Assembly: GCF_000425385.1 (NCBI RefSeq)
Contig: NZ_AUDI01000009.1
Location: forward strand, 1-64,000
Direction of reading: 5' to 3'
DNA: 64,000 bases
Source: Pseudoduganella violaceinigra DSM 15887
GTDB taxonomy: Bacteria; Pseudomonadota; Gammaproteobacteria; Burkholderiales; Burkholderiaceae_D
A model generated the notes under the pieces. It did no database searches. It worked only from the letters and a program-made list of their open reading frames with translations, and was not told the origin of the DNA. Made by a program: the position numbers and the translations under genes. Of this stretch, positions 24,737 through 31,919 are shown in pieces. Within the stretch, counting starts at the first letter, position 1. The number at the start of each line of letters is the position of its first letter.

Positions 24737-25787
24737 GATAATGCTCCTTCAGTCTGCTTGAGTAAGGTCATTGTATTTGTCGATTCGACACAGATTTTTG
24801 ACCGCACGCAAACTTAGCAAGAATAAGGCGCTCACTGTCGTTCCACTGTCCGCAGCACATGAAGGTGCTATCACACGGGACGCGCTAAGCTGGTTTCCTG
24901 AACGACTTTCCTGCCGCGACAAATCTGGTAACACGTCGCTCCGCTGTCCACTCCCGGTTCTTGAGCAGAAAAATCGTGCGATGACGCTGCTTTCAGGCCT
25001 TGCTCAACAAGCTTGGATAGCCTAACTTCCTGACGAAATCCAAAAAACCAATGTGCCAAGGATCGACTTGATCCATTTCATCTTTCCCCTCGCTCCATAG
25101 ATCATCCTTGATGCAGCGTTCTCGAAGAGTCCACCTTTTCCAGGCGCTGGTCTTGAAAATCGGCAAGCTGCAGCAGGGACGCGGCCCATCTCCATCGGGA
25201 GACACTTGACCGCGCCGTACTGATGCTGGACAGTTTCCGGGAAAGTCTTACCAAGCAATGCCTTGACGTGCTGGTAGCGGAAGAACTTATTTCCCCGGCA
25301 GAGCGCGCCCCGGCGCTGAAGAAGAGGTGGTAAGACAAAACCCCAGCCGCCAATACTCTGGTATCGCCTTCCGCAGCACTGGTATGGATGTCACGCTTGG
25401 CGCTGATCGGCGACGAGCGCCTGAGCACGGATGCTGTCCGTGCCGCAAGCGGCAAGGTAAAGCAAGCCGAGATTCTAAGCGAAGCCAGCGATCGATACAC
25501 TTGGATCGGGACCGCGTCCCGCCGCCACCGGCGCCACTTCTCCCGTCCCTCGCTGGCTCTGGATCGCCGCGCCGGCACTCATGGTGGCATTCATGATATG
25601 GGGCATGATCTAGGAAGCGCTGAACGGCGAAATCAGGTAGGCGTTTGTTTTTTCGGGCAAATGCTCCTGCCAACCGGTCGACAAGCGTTGGCCCGAATAG
25701 CTCCCCCTGCGGCTTCTACCGTTTCGGCCGACCCGCCAATCCGATGCTATTCTGGCCACTTCTTTCACTCCACACGAGGCACCTTCC
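24737..25787. other. Decayed accessory stretch without intact genes
   Basis: This 1.05-kb interval lies between hcp and the exported protein at 25788. Only short frames in conflicting phases are present. Some have protein-like ends, such as a minus-strand frame closing with WHIGFLDFVRKLGYPSLL at 24993 and a plus-strand frame closing with WLWIAAPALMVAFMIWGMI at about 25613, but none has a start and a family match. It looks like the debris of several genes. An hcp promoter should lie near 24740-24800 but none stands out. Confidence 0.5.
25157..25333 (+). pseudogene. C-terminal fragment of an unknown protein
   Basis: A frame open from 25157 to the stop at 25333 with strongly protein-like composition (ETLDRAVLMLDSFRESL, then DVLVAEELISPAERAPALKK). 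It has no start before the ATG at 25223 and is closed upstream by a TGA. I take it as the 3' remnant of a gene lost to deletion; the family is not recognised. Confidence 0.35.
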
Positions 25788-26327
25788 ATGTCCAAGCTAC
25801 GCGTTCTCGCAACCATGCCCCTGGCGCTGGCAATGCTCACCAGCACTTTCGTGCATGCTGAAACGGCCACCTACCCGCTGGCCGCGGACGTCAGTTCGAT
25901 CGACGGCCTGATGAAGGCTTATTACGATATTGTGTCCGGTCCCGGCAGCCAGGTGCGCGATGTGGCGCGCGACAAGTCGATTCATCATCCCGACGCGCGC
26001 GTGTTTTACCCGGGCAGCGCCAGCGACGGCTCCGCGCGCGTCACCGTCATGAGTGTCGAGGAGTACCACCGCAACTCGGCCGCCGCGTTCAAGGAAGGCT
26101 TCTACGAGAAGGAAGTTGAGCGCACCGTGCGCCAGTTCGGTCCATCGGTTCATGTGTGGAGCACTTACGAATCGCGCAAGACGCCGGACGGGCCCGTTAT
26201 CGCCCGCGGCATCAACAACCTCATCCTGCTATTTGACGGCAAGCGCTATTCCATCCTGGCCGAAACGTTTGGCCGCGAATCCAGCGACAATCCTTTGCCC
26301 CCTTTGCAGGCCAACAGCAAAAACTGA
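25788..26327 (+). CDS. Exported NTF2-like protein of unknown function
   Basis: A 179-residue protein with a signal peptide (about 1-24, ending FVHAE). The mature part reads like a SnoaL/NTF2-like cone domain: an N-terminal helix (SIDGLMKAYYDIVSGP), DARVFYPGS, the helix VEEYHRNSAAAFKEGFYEKEV, then strands VHVWSTYESR and INNLILLFDGKRYSILAETFGRES. Members are often small enzymes or binding proteins. No catalytic residue can be named. It stands alone at the right edge of the accessory region. Confidence 0.75.
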   Translation: MSKLRVLATMPLALAMLTSTFVHAETATYPLAADVSSIDGLMKAYYDIVSGPGSQVRDVARDKSIHHPDARVFYPGSASDGSARVTVMSVEEYHRNSAAAFKEGFYEKEVERTVRQFGPSVHVWSTYESRKTPDGPVIARGINNLILLFDGKRYSILAETFGRESSDNPLPPLQANSKN

Positions 26328-26546
26328 ACCTCCTTGCGCCGGTGGTCCGCTTGTACGCGGATCATCGCGCATAAGCCGCCGCAGTTGCCCGTCATTGTTT
26401 TCTGTCGGAAATCCTTACAAGCTCTTACAAATGAATAATCGCTACCGTTCAGCAAGTCGTTGAATTTAAAGAAACATTCCCCAGCGGATCGAGGGTGGCA
26501 CGATGCATGCTTATAAGCAGACTCCACCCCTATTACGAGGTCCGAC

Positions 26547-27122
26547 ATGAAAATTCTAAGTCAGTTGCTTGCTGTTGCCGCGTTAGCCCTTCCTTTGCCT
26601 CTTCTGGCGTTCCCGATCGCCTCCCCGGGCAATGAAGGCAATCCGGTTGTGGTCAGCGGCAATTCTGCCATCATCGCCACCTACCAGGGCAACTCCGCCT
26701 CGTACAGCAACGACCTGTACCTGGTGACGCCAGACGGCATCGACAACAATGACATTTTCCTGTTCAATAACCACGGCTCGGCCGTTGGCGCGACCTACAA
26801 CCTGGGCACGTTTGCGCTCGGCACTGAACTGGTGTTCCGCCTGCATGTAAACAACACCGGCTTCGACTACTTTACTGGCCTGGCCAGCCGCAACCCGGAC
26901 GGGCAATTCCACGCACGCGTGCAAGCCAACTGGGACACCAATACCACCCTGGTCAGCTTTGAAGACTTGCACGGCGGTCCTTTCGATTTCAACGACCTCA
27001 GCTTCTCATTCACGAATACCAACAGCGGCAATCCAGCCAACGACGTACCGGAACCGGGCAGCATGCTGCTGCTGGGCCTGGGCTTGAGCGGCCTGGCCTT
27101 GGCCAGGAAGCGCAACAAGTAA
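26547..27122 (+). CDS. PEP-CTERM sorted exported protein with DUF4114-like core
   Basis: A 191-residue protein with N-terminal signal peptide (about 1-21). Its C-terminal sorting signal is VPEPGSMLLLGLGLSGLALARKR: the PEP motif at about 168-170, a hydrophobic helix, then basic residues. Exosortase cleaves such tails in biofilm or exopolysaccharide-producing bacteria. The middle holds LVSFEDLHGGPFDFNDLSF, the acidic motif of DUF4114 domains, probably a calcium site. The exosortase gene is not in the window. Confidence 0.9.
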   Translation: MKILSQLLAVAALALPLPLLAFPIASPGNEGNPVVVSGNSAIIATYQGNSASYSNDLYLVTPDGIDNNDIFLFNNHGSAVGATYNLGTFALGTELVFRLHVNNTGFDYFTGLASRNPDGQFHARVQANWDTNTTLVSFEDLHGGPFDFNDLSFSFTNTNSGNPANDVPEPGSMLLLGLGLSGLALARKRNK

Positions 27123-27132
27123 GCAAACGCGG

Positions 27133-27156
27133 AAGCGCCGCCCAAGGGTGGCGCTT
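27133..27156 (+). terminator. Possible terminator hairpin after the PEP-CTERM gene
   Basis: An 11-bp stem (27133-27143 with 27146-27156, one G-U) follows the stop codon, but no T run comes after it. It may act as a weak or factor-assisted terminator or an mRNA-stabilising end. Confidence 0.35.
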
Positions 27157-27322
27157 GTGATACCCGGAACGTTCTGCTTGCCCATCAATGTGCCCAGCCT
27201 CCCGGCCTTCGCCGAAAATACAACGCCTGAACATTGCTCTTTTAAATTTACTTAACAATAATTGCCTTTTGGCAACCAAATCTTTACACTCCTGCTTCCT
27301 TAACCCATCACTACCAGTTAGC

Positions 27323-27907
27323 ATGAAAAAGTTTGTATTTGCCGTGGGCGCCTTGTTTGCAACCATGGGCGCAGCATACGCGCAAAGCCAGGTTACCCAG
27401 CCTTCGGCCGTGAGCTTCCTCGCCGGCATGGGTATCAGCGGCGGCGGCGACAATCTGGCCACCGCCAGGTTTACCAATGGCACCTCGCAAAAAATCAAAG
27501 CCGGCGGCGGCTTCTACTTCACCACCGGCGTCAATTACCAAATGACCCAGGAGTTCTCGCTGCAGGGCACCGTCAACTTCCACGTCGACGACACCAGCGC
27601 CAATAATGGCAGCATCAAGTTCCAACGCTTCCCGCTTGAAGTGCTGGGTTATTACCATATCAACGATCAGCTGCGCATTGGTGCCGGCCTGCGCTATGTC
27701 AGCGGCGCAAAGCTGAGCAGCAGCGGTGCGGCGGAAGGCTACAACACCAAGTTCGACGATACCCTGAGCAGCGTGGCGGAAGCCGAGTACTTCTGGGTGC
27801 CAAACTTCGGCATGAAATTGCGCTATGTGAAAGAAACCTTCAAAGCCCCCGGCATTCGCGATGTAAAAGCCAACCACGTCGGCATCTCCGGCAACATCTA
27901 TTTCTAA
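27323..27907 (+). CDS. Outer-membrane beta-barrel protein
   Basis: A 194-residue protein with signal peptide (1-22, ending AAYAQ). The rest alternates in the manner of an eight-stranded barrel (GGGFYFTTGVNYQM, EFSLQGTVNFHVD, FPLEVLGYYHI, LRIGAGLRYVSGAKL) and ends in a C-terminal aromatic strand (VGISGNIYF), the recognition signal for the BAM complex. It resembles OmpW/OmpX-size barrels. The ATG at 27323 begins the signal peptide; an upstream extension of the frame is not used. Function unknown. Confidence 0.82.
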   Translation: MKKFVFAVGALFATMGAAYAQSQVTQPSAVSFLAGMGISGGGDNLATARFTNGTSQKIKAGGGFYFTTGVNYQMTQEFSLQGTVNFHVDDTSANNGSIKFQRFPLEVLGYYHINDQLRIGAGLRYVSGAKLSSSGAAEGYNTKFDDTLSSVAEAEYFWVPNFGMKLRYVKETFKAPGIRDVKANHVGISGNIYF

Positions 27908-27943
27908 GCAGCGGTACGCTGAAACACGCTGTGCAGGCGACGA

Positions 27944-27969
27944 CGCCGGTCCTTGTGGCCGGCGTTTTT
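27944..27969 (+). terminator. Terminator after the barrel protein gene
   Basis: The stem CGCCGG (27944-27949) pairs with CCGGCG (27959-27964) and is followed by TTTTTGTTTG. Confidence 0.8.
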
Positions 27970-28038
27970 GTTTGTGCCGACGCCCGGTGGGTGTTGACAA
28001 TATAATACACATCCGTTTTCCCGGCTAACCATGCGCCT

Positions 28039-29052
28039 ATGCACAACTCCCTGCGGTTCGCCATCGCGGCACTCGTCTTTCCCAGCACAGCCCTCGCCAA
28101 TGACGGCGTTGCGGCCGTCGGCATCGGCGGCATCGTCTTCGGCAAGACCGACGCCATCGCCATGAAAAAGGAAGTGCTGACGATCAGCCATGACCTGGTC
28201 AGTGTCGACTATGAATTCCTGAACGAATCCGCCAACGATGTGGAGGAGACCATCGTCTTCCCGCTCCCACCCTATACCGCTGCCAAGCAAATGAGCGAAG
28301 CCTACTACGGCCAGCCCGACGGATTTTCCATCCGCGTGGACGGCAAGCCGGTCGCATTCCAGAGCCGGCTGGTAGCCCGCTCGCCCAAGGGCAAGGATGT
28401 CACGGCGCAGTTGCGCAAGCTGGGCCTGAGCAATAAAGAAATTGCCTACACGCCTAGCTTTGCCCGTAAGTCGGGCAAAGTCGCCGCGTTCACAGAACAG
28501 CAGGCCAGGCAGATGATCGAGCTTGGCCTGCTGGACAAGGACAGCTGGGATCCCAGCTGGGAAGTGGAAGTCAATTACGTCTGGACGCAAAAGTTCCCGC
28601 CCAATCGGATCGTTCGCGTTCACCACGACTACCAGCCATTCGTCGCCGCCGGGCCTGGCGAATCGGCCATGAACGAGGAATTCGAAAAGAAATATTGCGC
28701 CGACCAGGCCTATGTCGACGCTTACTGGCGCATTGTCGAACGCAAGGAAGGCGGCTTCGATGTCGCTAACGTTGCCTACATACTCACCACCGGCAACACC
28801 TGGAAACGCGGCATCGAGGACTTCACGCTCAACATCGTCAAGCGTAAGCCCGATGAGCTGGTCAGCCTCTGCTTCCCGGGCAAGGCGCAGAAAGTCGACG
28901 CCCTGACGTACCGCTTCCACTTGAGCAATTTCCACCCAAGCAAAGACCTCGACGTCGCCTTCGGCAATGTCGCGGACAATGAAAGCGCTGACGGCGTCAT
29001 GCCGCGCCTGCCTCAAGAAACCCTGTCAACCACCACCACTGCCCACCCATGA
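28039..29052 (+). CDS. DUF4424 exported protein, copy 1
   Basis: A 337-residue protein with signal peptide (1-20, ending ALAND). The mature N-terminus (GGIVFGKTDAIAMKKEVLTIS, then DYEFLNESANDVEETIVFPLPPY) is the DUF4424 pattern: an immunoglobulin-like start describing a secreted protein of unknown role. It shares most of its sequence with the next gene. Its stop overlaps the next start by four bases (ATGA), so both are translated from one mRNA. Confidence 0.85.
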   Translation: MHNSLRFAIAALVFPSTALANDGVAAVGIGGIVFGKTDAIAMKKEVLTISHDLVSVDYEFLNESANDVEETIVFPLPPYTAAKQMSEAYYGQPDGFSIRVDGKPVAFQSRLVARSPKGKDVTAQLRKLGLSNKEIAYTPSFARKSGKVAAFTEQQARQMIELGLLDKDSWDPSWEVEVNYVWTQKFPPNRIVRVHHDYQPFVAAGPGESAMNEEFEKKYCADQAYVDAYWRIVERKEGGFDVANVAYILTTGNTWKRGIEDFTLNIVKRKPDELVSLCFPGKAQKVDALTYRFHLSNFHPSKDLDVAFGNVADNESADGVMPRLPQETLSTTTTAHP

Positions 29053-30032
29053 AGATCTCCTGGCGATTCGCCCTTGCGGCACTGACGCTTCCCAATTTTG
29101 CCCTGGCCAATGACGGCATTGCCGCAGTCGGCGTCGGCGGCATCGTCTTCGGCAAGACCGATGTGATCGCCATGAAGAAGGAAGTCCTGAATATCAGCCA
29201 TAACCTCATCAGTGTCGATTATGAATTCCTGAACGAATCGGCCAGCGAGGTGGAAGAGACCATCGTCTTCCCGCTCCCGCCCTATACCGCGGCACAACAG
29301 GGCAGCGAGACTTATTACGGCCAGCCGGATGGTTTCTCCATTCGCGTGGATGGCAAGCCCGTCGCCTTTACCAGCAGAATGGTGGCCCGCAGCCCCGATG
29401 GCACAGATATCACGGCGCAGCTGAAAAAGCTGGGATTGAGCAACCGGCAAATCGCCTACACGCCGGAATTCTCCGCCACGTCCGGCGCCGTCCCTGGCTT
29501 CACGCCAGCGCAATCGAAGCAGCTGCGCCAATTGAACCTGCTGGACGAGGATACCGGCGCACCGACCTGGCAGGTGGAGGTCAACTATGTCTGGAAGCAG
29601 AAATTCCCGGCCCGGCAAATCATCCGCGTGCACCACGACTACCGCCCCTTCGTGGCCGCAGGCCCGGGCGAATCCCGCATGGGCGAGGGGTTCGCGCAGA
29701 CTTATTGCACGGACCAAAGCTATCTGAAAGCCCGCGCCAGGATCGAAAATAAAGAGAACGCCTACTTCGACACGCGGAATGTTTCCTACATCCTCAAGAC
29801 GGGAAATACCTGGAAGCGCGGCATTGAAGACTTCACGCTCAATATCATCAAACGCAGGCCGGAAGAGCTGGTCAGCCTGTGTTTCCCCGGCACGTTCAAG
29901 AAAATCGATGCCCACACCTACCAGGTCCATTTGTCGAATTTCCACCCCACGAAAAACCTGGAGGTCCACTTCGGCAATATCGAGGGCGGCCAGGACGAAA
30001 ACGCGGGTGTCATGCCGGTGCTGCCCCACTAG
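29049..30032 (+). CDS. DUF4424 exported protein, copy 2
   Basis: A 327-residue tandem paralogue of the preceding gene with its own signal peptide (ending ALAND). Shared blocks include the GGIVFGKTD start, VEETIVFPLPPYTAA, YYGQPDGFSIRVDGKPVAF and GNTWKRGIEDFTLNI. Differences concentrate in the middle and at the C-terminus, so the duplication is not recent. The coupled start implies roughly equal production, perhaps as a heteromer; that is inference. Confidence 0.85.
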   Translation: MKISWRFALAALTLPNFALANDGIAAVGVGGIVFGKTDVIAMKKEVLNISHNLISVDYEFLNESASEVEETIVFPLPPYTAAQQGSETYYGQPDGFSIRVDGKPVAFTSRMVARSPDGTDITAQLKKLGLSNRQIAYTPEFSATSGAVPGFTPAQSKQLRQLNLLDEDTGAPTWQVEVNYVWKQKFPARQIIRVHHDYRPFVAAGPGESRMGEGFAQTYCTDQSYLKARARIENKENAYFDTRNVSYILKTGNTWKRGIEDFTLNIIKRRPEELVSLCFPGTFKKIDAHTYQVHLSNFHPTKNLEVHFGNIEGGQDENAGVMPVLPH

Positions 30033-30182
30033 GCAAATTCCACATCACGAAATTCGGATCCCACATTGCAGAAAATCGCTCGGCGGCGCACCATGCCGCT
30101 GAGTTCACGGGACGAAAAATCATTTCATATCATGGCAAATGAAAATTAAACTATTGAATTTAAACGATAAAATATAGCTTAT

Positions 30183-30200
30183 ATGTCTTATATAAGACAT
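30183..30200. promoter_or_regulatory. 18-bp perfect palindrome upstream of isocitrate lyase (candidate operator)
   Basis: ATGTCTTATATAAGACAT is a perfect inverted repeat 73 bases before the aceA start, in an AT-rich promoter region (30130-30200). TCTTATATAAGA-type sites are typical of GntR-family regulators of central carbon genes in betaproteobacteria (from memory, not searched). It could overlap the promoter and act as operator; no single -35/-10 pair stands out. Confidence 0.55.
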
Positions 30201-30272
30201 GGGTGCAACGCAAAAGAACGGCCTATCATTATTCCAAGTGCTTCTTCTTTTTCAAACGCTAGGAAAATGACC

Positions 30273-31853
30273 ATGTCCCACTACCAAGACGACATCAACG
30301 CCATCGCCGCCCTCAAGGAACGTAACGGCAGCGCCTGGAACGCCATCAGCCCGGAAGCGGCCGCCCGCATGCGCGCCCAGAACAAATTCAAGACCGGTCT
30401 GGACATCGCCCGCTACACCGCCAAGATCATGCGCGCCGACATGGCCCGTTACGACGCCGATCCATCCCAGTACACCCAGTCGCTGGGTTGCTGGCACGGT
30501 TTCATCGGCCAGCAAAAGATGATCTCGATCAAGAAGCACTTCAACAGCACCGACCGCCGCTACCTCTACCTGTCGGGCTGGATGGTTGCCGCGCTGCGTT
30601 CCGAATTCGGCCCGCTGCCTGACCAGTCGATGCACGAAAAAACCGCCGTATCGGCCCTGATCAAGGAGCTGTACACCTTCCTGCGCCAAGCCGACGCGCG
30701 CGAACTGGGCGGCCTGTTCCGCCAGCTGGACGCCGCCAGCGGCGACGCCAAGAAAGCCATCCAGGACAAGATCGACAACCACGTCACCCACGTCGTGCCG
30801 ATCATCGCCGACATCGACGCCGGTTTCGGCAACGCCGAAGCGACCTACCTGCTGGCCAAGCAGTTCATCGAAGCCGGTGCCTGCTGCATCCAGATCGAAA
30901 ACCAGGTGTCGGACGAGAAGCAGTGCGGCCACCAGGACGGCAAAGTCACCGTGCCGCACGAAGACTTCCTGGCCAAGATCCGCGCCATCCGCTACGCCTT
31001 CCTGGAACTGGGCGTGGACGACGGCATCATCGTGGCCCGTACCGACTCCCTGGGCGCCGGCCTGACCAAGCAGATTGCCGTCACCAACCAGCCGGGCGAC
31101 CTGGGTGACCAGTACAACGCCTTCCTCGATTGCGACGAAGTGGCCGCTGATGCCCTGGGCAACGGCGACGTGATCATCAAGCGCGACGGCAAGCTGCTGC
31201 GTCCTAAGCGCCTGCCTTCGAACCTGTTCCAATTCCGCGCCGGCACCGGCGAAGCGCGTTGCGTCCTGGACTGCATTACCTCGCTGCAGAATGGCGCCGA
31301 CCTGCTGTGGATCGAAACCGAGAAACCGCACATCGGCCAGATCGGCGGCATGGTCAAGGAAATCCGCAAGGTGATCCCGAACGCCAAGCTGGTGTACAAC
31401 AACAGCCCATCGTTCAACTGGACCCTGAACTTCCGCCAGCAAGCCTACGACCGCATGAAGGCCGCGGGCGAGGACGTGTCGGCCTACGACCGCGCCGCGC
31501 TGATGAATGTCGAGTACGACGCAAGCGCGCTGGCCCTCGAAGCAGACGAGAAGATCCGCACCTTCCAGGCCGACGCAGCCCGCGAAGCCGGCATCTTCCA
31601 CCACCTGATCACCCTGCCGACCTACCACACCGCGGCCCTGTCGACCGACAACCTGGCCAAGGAATACTTCGGCGACCAGGGTATGCTGGGCTACGTGGCT
31701 GGCGTGCAGCGCAAGGAAATCCGCCAGGGCATCGCCTGCGTCAAACACCAGAACATGTCCGGTTCCGACATCGGCGACGACCACAAGGAATACTTCAGCG
31801 GCGAAGCAGCCCTGAAGGCGGCCGGCAAAGACAACACCATGAACCAGTTCTAA
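30273..31853 (+). CDS. aceA: Isocitrate lyase
   Basis: A 526-residue enzyme of the long Pseudomonas-type isocitrate lyases. It splits isocitrate into succinate and glyoxylate, the entry of the glyoxylate shunt used on acetate or fatty acids. The catalytic cysteine is Cys218 in EKQCGHQDGKV, and the metal-binding segment is VVPIIADIDAGFGN. Of two closely spaced ATGs (30267, 30273) the second has the better distance to AGGA. Malate synthase is not in the window. A strong terminator follows. Confidence 0.95.
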   Translation: MSHYQDDINAIAALKERNGSAWNAISPEAAARMRAQNKFKTGLDIARYTAKIMRADMARYDADPSQYTQSLGCWHGFIGQQKMISIKKHFNSTDRRYLYLSGWMVAALRSEFGPLPDQSMHEKTAVSALIKELYTFLRQADARELGGLFRQLDAASGDAKKAIQDKIDNHVTHVVPIIADIDAGFGNAEATYLLAKQFIEAGACCIQIENQVSDEKQCGHQDGKVTVPHEDFLAKIRAIRYAFLELGVDDGIIVARTDSLGAGLTKQIAVTNQPGDLGDQYNAFLDCDEVAADALGNGDVIIKRDGKLLRPKRLPSNLFQFRAGTGEARCVLDCITSLQNGADLLWIETEKPHIGQIGGMVKEIRKVIPNAKLVYNNSPSFNWTLNFRQQAYDRMKAAGEDVSAYDRAALMNVEYDASALALEADEKIRTFQADAAREAGIFHHLITLPTYHTAALSTDNLAKEYFGDQGMLGYVAGVQRKEIRQGIACVKHQNMSGSDIGDDHKEYFSGEAALKAAGKDNTMNQF

Positions 31854-31875
31854 GCACGCTTCAGCGCAAGCACAA

Positions 31876-31899
31876 ACGCCACCTTCGGGTGGCGTTTTT
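31876..31899 (+). terminator. aceA terminator
   Basis: A perfect 8-bp stem (31876-31883 with 31888-31895) closed by a TTCG tetraloop and followed by a T run. Confidence 0.92.
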
Positions 31900-31919
31900 C
31901 GTTTGCTGGCGCGCACGGG

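Noticed and set aside
25388..25861. Plus-strand coding region before the NTF2-like protein
   Set aside because: The first 35 codons look protein-like, but the rest is Arg/Pro-rich and overlaps the start of the next gene in another frame. There is no family match by eye.
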